From DATMXS01 sp035561355 (lineage in GTDB: Bacteria > Acidobacteriota > Terriglobia > Bryobacterales > Bryobacteraceae): a stretch of DNA of 43,745 nucleotides. The stretch lies in assembly GCA_035561355.1 (NCBI GenBank), contig DATMXS010000517.1, positions 1-43,745 on the forward strand, written 5' to 3'. How positions within the stretch are numbered: the stretch's first letter is position 1; every line of letters starts with the position of its first letter. Both the position numbers and the translations under genes were made by a program. Positions 18,333 through 25,750 of the stretch are shown here, piece by piece. The notes below the pieces were generated by a model. The model saw only the letters and a list, made by a program, of their open reading frames with translations, ran no database searches and was not told the DNA's origin.

Positions 18333-18371
18333 GGCGTGCGTCCCTGCCCTCCGCGCGCAGTAACTGCGTTG

Positions 18372-19862
18372 TTAACCGCGGGCCGACGGCGGAAGGTCCG
18401 CCACTAACCGCAGCGAAACGGTCAGTTCATCGAGCTGGAAGTGCGGCCGCAGGAATGCGACAGCCCGGTAGCAGCCCGGCTTGCCGGCGATCTCCGTGAC
18501 GTCCACGCGCGCCTCGCGCAGGGGATACTGCGCTTTGACGAGCGCGCTCGCGCTGTCGTCCTCGGTGACGTACTGCATGATCCACTGATTCAGGAAGCGC
18601 TCGCAGTCCGTCCGTGACATGAAGCTGCCCACCTTGTCCCGCATGATGGTCTTCATGTAGTGCGCGAACCGGCAAACGGCCAGCAGGTACGGCAACTGCG
18701 CCGACAGCCGGGCGTTCGAGTTCGCCGCCTCACTGTCATACTGCTTCGGCTTCTGCGTCGATTGCACGCTGAAGAACGCCGCGTAATCGGTACCCTTGCA
18801 GTGAACCAGCGGGATGAAGCCCAGGTCCGCGAGTTCCTTCTCGCGGCGGTCCGTGATGGCGACCTCGGTCGGGCACTTCATCGCGACATCGCCTTCGTCC
18901 GTCTGGAATGAGTGCGTCGGCAGGCCTTCCACCAGTCCGCCGCCTTCCACGCCGCGGATCGATGCGCACCAGCCGTAAGAAGCGAAGCTCTGCGTCAGCC
19001 GCGCGCCGAGCGCGAAAGCCGCGTTGCCCCACAGGTACTTGCTGTGGTCCGTGCCGTCGACGCCTTCTTCGTAGTTGAATCCCTCGATCGGCTTGGTGTC
19101 TTTGCCGTAGGGGAGCCGCGCCAGCACATGCGGAACGCACAGGCCGACGTAGCGCGCGTCGTCGCTCTGGCGGAAGCTCTTCCACTTCGCATACTCGGTG
19201 GTGTCGAAGATCTTCGCCAAGTCTCTCGGCTGGTCCAACCCAGTGAAGCTCTCCAGGCCGAACAGGTCGTTGCTCGCGGCGGTCAGGAACGGGGCATGAG
19301 ACGCCGCCGCAACCTGCGACATCTTCTCGAGCAGCTCCATGTCCTCCGGATGCTTCCCGAATTCAAAGTCGCCGATCATGGCGCCGAACGGCTCGCCGCC
19401 GAACACGCCGAACTCTTCCTCGTACACCTTCTTGAACGTAGCGCTCTGATCGAACTCCGGCGCCCGCTGAAGGTCACGCAGCAGCTCTTTTTTGGATACG
19501 TTGAGAACCCGGATCCTAAGGTGCGTGCTCGTCTCGGACTGGTCCAGCAGATACCGCAACCCCCGCCACGTCCCTTCGAGTTTTTGGAACGACGGATGGT
19601 GGAGGATCTCGTTCAACTGGATGGACAGCAAATGATCGATCTGCGCGATGCGCGCGTTGATCATTGCTTCCGTGTCCCGCGAGAGCGTCATCGACCCTTC
19701 GAGGACCTGGTTGACAAACTCCTTCACCAGTTCCTTGCCCCGCTCTCGCGAGGCAGGGTCTTTGGCAAGGCGCCCTTCGTCCACGATCTGGTCTAACAGG
19801 GTGGACTCGAGGACCTGCTCCTGCGCCTGCTTCGGTGCGGAGGCGGATTGCGGATCACTCAT
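18372..19862 (-). CDS. tssC: TssC, T6SS sheath large subunit
   Basis: 496-residue large subunit of the contractile sheath. Typical features: the N-terminal helical region, MINARIAQIDHLLSIQLNEI, HHPSFQKLEGTWRGLRYLL, EFGVFGGEPFGAMIGDFEF, a FLTAASNDLFGLESF segment, and the C-terminal CERFLNQWIMQYV and VAFLRPHFQLDEL motifs of TssC. Its ATG overlaps the tssB stop by 8 bp and has GAGGAGG in the end of tssB, so the two sheath partners are translated together, which is the rule for this pair. Confidence 0.98.
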   Translation of the reverse strand: MSDPQSASAPKQAQEQVLESTLLDQIVDEGRLAKDPASRERGKELVKEFVNQVLEGSMTLSRDTEAMINARIAQIDHLLSIQLNEILHHPSFQKLEGTWRGLRYLLDQSETSTHLRIRVLNVSKKELLRDLQRAPEFDQSATFKKVYEEEFGVFGGEPFGAMIGDFEFGKHPEDMELLEKMSQVAAASHAPFLTAASNDLFGLESFTGLDQPRDLAKIFDTTEYAKWKSFRQSDDARYVGLCVPHVLARLPYGKDTKPIEGFNYEEGVDGTDHSKYLWGNAAFALGARLTQSFASYGWCASIRGVEGGGLVEGLPTHSFQTDEGDVAMKCPTEVAITDRREKELADLGFIPLVHCKGTDYAAFFSVQSTQKPKQYDSEAANSNARLSAQLPYLLAVCRFAHYMKTIMRDKVGSFMSRTDCERFLNQWIMQYVTEDDSASALVKAQYPLREARVDVTEIAGKPGCYRAVAFLRPHFQLDELTVSLRLVADLPPSARG

Positions 19863-20379
19863 TGGTTCCCTCCTCGCCCTTCAGCTCGGTCCGCAGCTTG
19901 TCCATCTTGTCATTGCTTCGGACTACGTCCTGGAGAACCTCGTCGAGCTTTTCATTGCTCTGGAGTGTGCCGCGCAGATCCGACAGCTTCGTGCGCAGGT
20001 CCAACAGCTCGCGCAGAGGCTTCACCTGCCGCGCCACTTGCTCGGGCTCGAAGTCCTGCAGGCTCTTGAACCGCAGGTCCACCTTCAGCTGGCCCGCGTC
20101 CGGGTCCTCGCTGAGCTTGTTCTCAACCGAGAACGCCAGGTGGGGTTTCATCGCCTCGACGACGCCATCAAAGTTGTCCGGGTTCACTTCAACGAACTTC
20201 CGGTCTTTGAGGCGGGGAAGCGGAGCTTCAGGTTGGCCGGTGAAGTCCGCCAGAACTCCCATTACAAATGGTAGTTCCTTGACTTCAATGGCATCGCCGA
20301 CTTCCACGTCGTACGTGATGTGTACACGTGGAGGTCTCACTCGTTCGAGCTTCTTCTGAACGCCTTCTCCTCTTGCCAT
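19855..20379 (-). CDS. tssB: TssB, T6SS sheath small subunit
   Basis: 174-residue small sheath subunit that forms heterodimers with TssC. It shows the conserved VHITYDVEVGDAIEVKELPF near residue 20, LPRLKDRKFVEVNPDNFD, and the sheath-interacting DLRFKSLQDFEPEQVARQV. The C-terminal helix (LDEVLQDVVRSNDKMDKLR) would hold the ClpV-recognised region in homologues, though here ClpV contact is probably shared with TagJ. GGGAG lies 5 nt before the ATG. It is the first gene of the minus-strand T6SS run, so the promoter should lie in 20380-20823. Confidence 0.97.
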   Translation of the reverse strand: MARGEGVQKKLERVRPPRVHITYDVEVGDAIEVKELPFVMGVLADFTGQPEAPLPRLKDRKFVEVNPDNFDGVVEAMKPHLAFSVENKLSEDPDAGQLKVDLRFKSLQDFEPEQVARQVKPLRELLDLRTKLSDLRGTLQSNEKLDEVLQDVVRSNDKMDKLRTELKGEEGTNE

Positions 20380-20823
20380 TTGCGCTCCCTTCGGATGGAG
20401 TAGGTCCGTGCGGACCCATGCGTTGCGCCAGTCTATCAGAAAACAGAATCCTTAACCATACTTTTTCCGCGGCAGAGTCCGGCACTCACGGATTGAATTT
20501 CGAGAGGTGAACAAATTCAATGTCCAAGCGCCTGTCCACGCTTAACTGGTGCTGCCGATCACTGCTGTGAATTTCCCCAGGGGCTAGTGCTATCAGAGCC
20601 CTCAATCTCATCTGTTGTTCCCGATTGTCGTAAGGCTGCCGCGCCGTTGCGATGCTAACCGTCATCACACGGCAGCTATCGGCAACCCGGCGAACAGGGG
20701 TATGCGAATTCCCAGTACCCCCCCCACTGCAGCCCCAGGACTATTAGTACGAACCAACCCCGGAAAGCCCTACAGTACGGCAGACGGGGCAGTTCCGTCC
20801 ATTTTCATTTCGCGCACAGTGGG
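20380..20823. other. Divergent intergenic region, tssB / MFS gene
   Basis: 444 bp without a convincing gene, more AT-rich than its surroundings. It should hold the promoters for the T6SS run (leftward) and the MFS gene (rightward). I see an interrupted palindrome GGTCCG-TG-CGGACC at 20403-20416, 24 bp before tssB, which could be an operator or a leader hairpin. A run of nine C lies near 20718. No clear sigma-70 or sigma-54 promoter pair could be assigned. Confidence 0.5.
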
Positions 20824-22224
20824 ATGGACGGATCTCATTCCGCTACTCCGGTTTCCGCTACAATGGCCTTTCTCGTCATGCAGCCTGATATCTCCGCGCA
20901 AAAATCCGCAATGGCAGCGGCTTCGGTCCCCTGGTATAAGGAGCTGAACTCATACCACTGGCTGGTCCTCGTCGTGGCATCGCTCGGCTGGATGTTTGAC
21001 ACGATGGACCAGCAATTGTTCAATCTCGCCCGGCGGCCCGCAATCATCGAACTGTTGGGCGCTGCGCCTGGCGATCCCAGAATCCAGGCCTACGGCGGCT
21101 ACGCCACCGCAATCTTCATGATCGGCTGGGCGCTCGGCGGCATCGTGTTCGGTATCCTCGGCGACCGGATCGGCCGTGTGAAGACGATGATCACGACTAT
21201 CCTCTTCTACTCGGCGTTCACCGGCTTGAGCGTGCTCTCGACGGGAGTCTGGGACTTCTCGGCGTATCGATTCCTGACGGGACTCGGTGTCGGCGGGCAG
21301 TTCGCGGTCGGCGTATCGTTGGTCGCGGAGACCATGCCGGATCGCGCGCGGCCATTTGCGCTCGGTTGGCTTCAGGCGCTGTCTGCTGTGGGGAACATGA
21401 TGGCGGCGCTGGCGGGCATGACACTCGGCCACATGGAGGAGTCCGGCCTGCTGGCGGCCAGCGCATGGCGGTACATGTTCATCATCGGAACGCTGCCGGC
21501 CCTGCTCGCGATCATCGTTTTCAAGAAGCTCCACGAGCCGGAAAGTTGGGTCCGCGCCCGCGCTGAAAAGAAGAAACTCGGCTCGATGGGCGATTTGTTC
21601 TCGGATCCGCGATGGAGGAAGAACTCGATCGTCGGCATGTTGCTCGCGCTCTCTGGCGTCGTCGGGTTGTGGGGCATCGGCTTCTTCAGCTTCGATCTGC
21701 TCCGCAGTGTACTGGACGCGCAGGGTCTCGGCGATAAGGCGACATTCTGGACTGGCGTGGCCTCGCTGCTCCAGAACGGCGGCGCATTCTTCGGCATCTA
21801 CGCATTCACGCACCTTACGGCCCGGATCGGCCGCCGGAAGGCGTTCGCCATTTCGTTCGTCGCGGCGATGGGAGCCACCGCATTCACGTTCTGGAACCTA
21901 GACTCCATCAGCGACATTTTCTGGATGATCCCGATCATGGGATTCTGCCAGTTGGCGCTCTTCGGAGGGTACGCGATTTATCTTCCGGAGTTGTTCCCGA
22001 CGCGGCTGCGCTCGACGGGCACGTCGTTCTGCTACAACGTCGGCCGGCTTGCCGCGGCCCTTGGACCGTTCTTCCTCGGCCAGCTTTCGAGCGGCGTATT
22101 CGGCGGCTTCGACGAGGTGACGCGGTTCCGCTACGCGGGTGTCACGATGTGCGCGGCGTTCCTGATCGGCCTGTTGGCGCTGCCGTTTGCGCCTGAGACG
22201 AAGGATCAGCCGCTGCCCGAGTAG
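20824..22224 (+). CDS. MFS transporter
   Basis: 466-residue major facilitator with about 12 membrane helices. The loop 2-3 motif A is present (GILGDRIGRVKT), as is the MFS pattern GLGVGGQFAVGVSLVAE in helix 4, and a second-half RIGRRKAF. The region after helix 1 (SLGWMFDTMDQQLFNLARRP) resembles sugar/acid symporters of the metabolite:H+ group. Substrate cannot be read from sequence. The start is uncertain: ATGs at 20824, 20863, 20878 and 20911 are all in frame and none has a good ribosome site; homologue-like sequence begins near VPWYKELN, so a later start is possible. Stands alone, divergent from tssB. Confidence 0.92.
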   Translation: MDGSHSATPVSATMAFLVMQPDISAQKSAMAAASVPWYKELNSYHWLVLVVASLGWMFDTMDQQLFNLARRPAIIELLGAAPGDPRIQAYGGYATAIFMIGWALGGIVFGILGDRIGRVKTMITTILFYSAFTGLSVLSTGVWDFSAYRFLTGLGVGGQFAVGVSLVAETMPDRARPFALGWLQALSAVGNMMAALAGMTLGHMEESGLLAASAWRYMFIIGTLPALLAIIVFKKLHEPESWVRARAEKKKLGSMGDLFSDPRWRKNSIVGMLLALSGVVGLWGIGFFSFDLLRSVLDAQGLGDKATFWTGVASLLQNGGAFFGIYAFTHLTARIGRRKAFAISFVAAMGATAFTFWNLDSISDIFWMIPIMGFCQLALFGGYAIYLPELFPTRLRSTGTSFCYNVGRLAAALGPFFLGQLSSGVFGGFDEVTRFRYAGVTMCAAFLIGLLALPFAPETKDQPLPE

Positions 22225-22232
22225 GAGAGACA

Positions 22233-22260
22233 GGAGATAGGAGACAGGAGACAGGAGATG
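22233..22260. repeat. Heptanucleotide tandem repeat
   Basis: Four 7-bp units of GGAGA[TC][AG] in a row directly after the MFS stop, preceded by a near copy (GGAGAGACA). The consecutive units are GGAGATA, GGAGACA, GGAGACA and GGAGATG. The purine-rich strand looks like serial ribosome-binding sites but no start codon is used here. Confidence 0.8.
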
Positions 22261-22336
22261 CGAGAAAGGAGCCAAGCTCCGGAACCGGACGAGACGGCTC
22301 TCGCCGCTCGTTCTTCCTCTCTCCTGCGTTCCAGGT

Positions 22337-23764
22337 ATGCGCCACTTCGTCTACCGCTCGCTTGACGAACTTGCACGCGATGCCGCTGTGCGCGGCTGTG
22401 AGCATGTGCGGTTCGAACCTGACGCCGAGGCGGTTCGGGCGGTTCTGGCGCGGCGAGTCCAGGTAGGCACGTTCACGGTCGGCAACTCGATCGCGATTCA
22501 TCCGATGGAAGGCTGCGACGGCACGCTCGACGGGCGTCCCGGAGAACTGACGCTACGGCGCTATCAGCGGTTCGCAGCCGGCGGCGCCAAGCTCCTCTGG
22601 CTGGAGGCTACCGCGGTTCGCAACGAGGGCCGGGCGAATCCTCGCCAACTCCTGCTGAATAGTGACACCGCGGGCGACTATGCGCGGCTCATCGAGATGA
22701 TCCGCCGCATCCACCGCGAGCGGTGCGGGACCGACTCGGATCTCCTGGACGTGCTCCAACTGACCCACTCGGGCCGATACAGCGTACCGAGCCGTGTCCT
22801 TGCCGTTCATAACCCCGGCGTGGACGCGAAAAACGACGTTCCTCCCGATTACCCCGTCATCTCGGACGACGAACTGGAGCGGCTCGAAGATTCTTACGTA
22901 CAAGCCGCGACGCTCGCAGCAGATTGCGGATTTCGCGCGATCGACCTGAAAGTGACGCACGGCTATCTGCTGAGCGAGTTGATCGGCGCAAGGACGCGTG
23001 AGGGACGCTACGGCGGCTCTCTCGAAAACCGGGTCCGGTTCATGCGCAACGTGCTCGGAAAGATCCGGGCTGCTCTCGGCTCCCGGCTGATCCTGTGCAT
23101 GAGACTCGGCTGTTACGAAGGCGTACCGTTCTATCGGGATGATGAAACTGGGATAGGGAAACCGTACCCCTACGACCTGCCGTATCGCTTTGGGCTCGGC
23201 AATGACGAGAACGACCCCATGCGCGAGGATCTCACGGAGACGAAGCAGGCGATTGCATGGTTCATCGAGGACGGACTCTCGCTTCTAAACATTTCTTTAG
23301 GCTCGCCTTACTTCAATCCGCACGTAGGGCGCCCGTTCGAGAAGCCGGACGAAGGCAACTACGAACCCCCGGAGCACCCGTTGGAGGGTGTGGACCGCCA
23401 CTTCCGGATTGCGACCGCGCTGCAGCGCGCCTTCCCCGCCCTGCCGATGATCGGAACCGGCTATAGCTGGCTCCAGAAATACGCGATCAATGCCGGCGCG
23501 TGGAACGTCTCACAAGGCCACATCCGGTTCTTCGGCATGGGCCGGAACGCGCTCGCCTACCCGGACTTTGCACGCGCCGCACTCGACCAGGGAGAACTGG
23601 ATGAGCGGCAAGTGTGCAAGACGGTGACGTACTGCACTTACTTAATGAGGCAGAAGCATCATCCGACAGGTCAGTACCCAACCGGATGCCCGCCCTTCGA
23701 TAAGGAGGTGTACGGCCCGATTGTGAAGGAGGCACGCGCCACCAAGCGCGGGCTCAAGGACTGA
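22337..23764 (+). CDS. NADH:flavin oxidoreductase, Old Yellow Enzyme family
   Basis: 475-residue FMN-dependent TIM barrel of the OYE/NemA family. Signature elements: IHPMEGCDG for the flavin N-terminal loop, LDVLQLTHSGRYS, DLKVTHGYLLSELIGAR in place of the usual HxAHGYLL, GRYGGSLENRVRFMRNVL, and a C-terminal GMGRNALAYPDFARAAL phosphate-binding region. Three Cys near the end (VCKTVTYCTY... and TGCPPFD) resemble the Fe-S cysteines of the 2,4-dienoyl-CoA reductase branch but spacing (C-x5-C-x16-C) differs, so a cluster is doubtful. Reaction probably reduction of an activated double bond; substrate unknown. A hairpin with a T-run follows. Confidence 0.9.
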   Translation: MRHFVYRSLDELARDAAVRGCEHVRFEPDAEAVRAVLARRVQVGTFTVGNSIAIHPMEGCDGTLDGRPGELTLRRYQRFAAGGAKLLWLEATAVRNEGRANPRQLLLNSDTAGDYARLIEMIRRIHRERCGTDSDLLDVLQLTHSGRYSVPSRVLAVHNPGVDAKNDVPPDYPVISDDELERLEDSYVQAATLAADCGFRAIDLKVTHGYLLSELIGARTREGRYGGSLENRVRFMRNVLGKIRAALGSRLILCMRLGCYEGVPFYRDDETGIGKPYPYDLPYRFGLGNDENDPMREDLTETKQAIAWFIEDGLSLLNISLGSPYFNPHVGRPFEKPDEGNYEPPEHPLEGVDRHFRIATALQRAFPALPMIGTGYSWLQKYAINAGAWNVSQGHIRFFGMGRNALAYPDFARAALDQGELDERQVCKTVTYCTYLMRQKHHPTGQYPTGCPPFDKEVYGPIVKEARATKRGLKD

Positions 23765-23791
23765 GCGAGCCGGCCTGAACGCGATTGCTGT

Positions 23792-24241
23792 TTACCGATG
23801 GCTCGAAACGAGCTTTTTGGCTTCGAAGCGGGGCTCCGCTGCCTGCTCAAACTGCTCCGGCGCTGATTCGCTGGGTTCCACGTCCCAATCAAAATCATCT
23901 TGCAGGGACGCAGCGTAGCGCAGGGTCGCAACATTTACAACCGCCAAAGCGATGGCGCCGCAAATTGCGGGAACGAACCCGTTCATTGCGAAACCAGGAA
24001 TGAGGAGCCCTGACAGCCGGAACAGGAAGGTATTAAGAACCCCCAGGAGGGCGATCGAGAATACCACCGCGATCGGGCCGATGTGGCGTAGCGTGAGGCC
24101 GATTAGGGCACTCACTAGTCCGACCAGTCCAGCAGCAATCACGGCCGATGCAAAGTCGGTCACCCGGAACCCAGGGACGAAGAGAGTCACCCCAAGCAGC
24201 CCCATGAGGCTCAGAAACCAATTGATAATGAGGTAGACCAT
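23792..24241 (-). CDS. Small membrane protein, phage-holin-4/YvlD family
   Basis: 149-residue membrane protein with four hydrophobic helices (LIINWFLSLMGLLGVTLFV, VIAAGLVGLVSALIGLTL, IAVVFSIALLGVLNTFLF, GFVPAICGAIALAVVNVA) joined by the GFRVTDFASAVIA loop typical of the YvlD group; acidic/Gln tail. The ATG at 24241 was chosen over a longer frame to 24370 because the extra part is Arg-rich and unlike the family, and GGAG lies upstream. The family is named for a mycobacteriophage holin but most members are chromosomal membrane proteins of unknown role. Convergent with the oxidoreductase gene. Confidence 0.82.
   Translation of the reverse strand: MVYLIINWFLSLMGLLGVTLFVPGFRVTDFASAVIAAGLVGLVSALIGLTLRHIGPIAVVFSIALLGVLNTFLFRLSGLLIPGFAMNGFVPAICGAIALAVVNVATLRYAASLQDDFDWDVEPSESAPEQFEQAAEPRFEAKKLVSSHR
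23801..23818 (+). terminator. Rho-independent-type terminator after the oxidoreductase gene
   Basis: GCTCG-AAA-CGAGC (23801-23813) followed by five T (23814-23818), 36 bp after the stop at 23764. The stem is only 5 bp. It lies inside the 3' end of the convergent holin-4 gene. Confidence 0.45.
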
Positions 24242-24464
24242 CTCCGCGCTCCGATTGATGCACCGCCACCGTGCGGCGCCCCTCCTGGTAAACGCAAGTG
24301 CAAGCGGACTGCCAATCGTGACGCCGCAGTGCGAACTCCTAGATTCAGCAGCTTGCGCATTAAACTTCATCCATCAGATGAGAGTGCTATAGCCGAAAAT
24401 ACACGGCTTCAGCGGGCACGCCTGTCTTTTGTACAGGGTTCGGAGGGGCGGAGGCACTGCCATA

Positions 24465-24899
24465 ATGGGCGTCATGATGGCATGCAAGTTCTGCGAGATT
24501 GCGGCAGGGGCCACGACGCACGCTGTCTTCGAGGACGCGGGTTCGATCGCATTCCTTGACACTCGGCCCTTATTCCCCGGTCACGTCCTGCTGATCCCGC
24601 GCGAGCACATTGAGACTCTGCCCGAACTGCCGCCGGAAGCGGTGGGTCCCTTCTTTCGAAACGCGCAACTGCTCACCCGAGCGGTCCAGGAAGCAATGGG
24701 CGCCGATGGAGTGTTGAATGCAGTGAACAACGTGATCAGCCAGAGCGTTCCTCACCTGCACCTCCACATCGTTCCCAGGCGGCGGGGTGACGGGCTTCGC
24801 GGGTTCTTCTGGCCTCGCCATACCTATCACGATGAGGGCGAGGCAGCCTCTATCGCGGAGCAAATCCGCCTTACTGTTTCGCGGCTCTTAGTCCGGTAA
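24465..24899 (+). CDS. HIT-family protein (histidine triad hydrolase)
   Basis: 144-residue HIT protein, a nucleotide phosphoramidase/hydrolase family. The triad H97-L-H99-L-H101 (HLHLHIVPR) is present, with the N-terminal C7-KF-C10 zinc pair and DTRPLFPGHVLLIPREHI. The ATG at 24465 follows GGAGG by about 10 nt; ATGs at 24474 and 24477 are alternatives. The sequence reads MACKFCEIAAG at the family start. It stands alone between the holin-4 gene and the act operon. Substrate is not predictable. Confidence 0.93.
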   Translation: MGVMMACKFCEIAAGATTHAVFEDAGSIAFLDTRPLFPGHVLLIPREHIETLPELPPEAVGPFFRNAQLLTRAVQEAMGADGVLNAVNNVISQSVPHLHLHIVPRRRGDGLRGFFWPRHTYHDEGEAASIAEQIRLTVSRLLVR

Positions 24900-24957
24900 G
24901 ACCACAAACATTCCACTCTAACGCGAACCCGGTGTCAGCGGTCCGGTTCTCTCAAAA

Positions 24958-24985
24958 TTGCGAATCTTGGTGAAATCGCCATAAT
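24958..24985 (+). promoter_or_regulatory. Candidate sigma-70 promoter of the act-cox operon
   Basis: TTGCGA (24958-24963), a 16-bp spacer, then CATAAT (24980-24985; 5 of 6 matches to TATAAT). It lies 109 bp before the actA start, in the only spacer upstream of the respiratory operon. Confidence 0.5.
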
Positions 24986-25093
24986 GTAAGCAACAGGCGA
25001 TTGGCCGGCAGGAAGTTGAAGTGCTGCCGCAGCCGCCGCGAATGGCATCGTCGCAGATGGAAGTGCGGCGGCGCGCAAAGGACGCTCAGAGGG

Positions 25094-25750
25094 ATGGCGC
25101 AAATCTTCAACCGGAGCGCGAATTCCATCGCGCGCATCAGCCTTCTTGCCCTTGCTCTCCTGATTGCCGGCGCCAGCTACGCGGCATGGCTGGCGAATCG
25201 CTCCCCCTATATCACTCGCGTCGGCGAAGCGCCGGAACAGCCTGTCCCATTCAGCCACGAACACCATGTCCGCGGTCTCGGGATCGATTGCCGTTACTGC
25301 CATCAGTCAGTCGAGACATCTTCGTTTGCGGGAATGCCGCCGACCCACACGTGCATGTCGTGCCACTCGCAAATTTGGGCGGACAGCCCGATGCTCGAAC
25401 CGGTGCGGGCAAGCCTGCGCGAGAACCGGCCGCTCGAGTGGGTCCGGGTCCACGATCTTCCGGACTTCGTGTACTTCAACCACAGCATCCATGTGAACAA
25501 AGGCGTGGCTTGCGTCATGTGCCACGGCCAGGTAGACACCATGCCGCTCATGCAGAAAGCGAAGCCGTTGAGCATGGAGTGGTGTCTCTCCTGCCACCGG
25601 TCGCCTGAATTGTATATCCGCCCGCGCGAGGCCGTGTTCGACATGCGCTGGACGCCGCCGCCGGGATGGGACCAGTTGAAGATGGGACGGCAACTCGTGA
25701 AGGAATACGGCATTCACCAGATCACCGACTGCTACACGTGCCACCGATGA
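25094..25750 (+). CDS. actA: ActA, pentaheme cytochrome c of alternative complex III
   Basis: 218-residue periplasmic multiheme cytochrome anchored by an N-terminal helix (about 9-28, ISLLALALLIAGASYAAWLA). Five CxxCH sites can be read: CRYCH, CMSCH, CVMCH, CLSCH and CYTCH (the last at the C-terminus), which matches ActA. It would take electrons from ActB within alternative complex III and pass them to ActE or an oxidase. The ATG at 25094 follows AGAGGG and gives the usual short cytoplasmic start; the frame is open further upstream. Its TGA overlaps the actB ATG (ATGA). Confidence 0.95.
   Translation: MAQIFNRSANSIARISLLALALLIAGASYAAWLANRSPYITRVGEAPEQPVPFSHEHHVRGLGIDCRYCHQSVETSSFAGMPPTHTCMSCHSQIWADSPMLEPVRASLRENRPLEWVRVHDLPDFVYFNHSIHVNKGVACVMCHGQVDTMPLMQKAKPLSMEWCLSCHRSPELYIRPREAVFDMRWTPPPGWDQLKMGRQLVKEYGIHQITDCYTCHR

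Noticed and set aside
22226..22260. Purine-rich repeat as a set of ribosome-binding sites or a CRISPR-like array
   Set aside because: No start codon is suitably placed and the units are only 7 bp without spacers.
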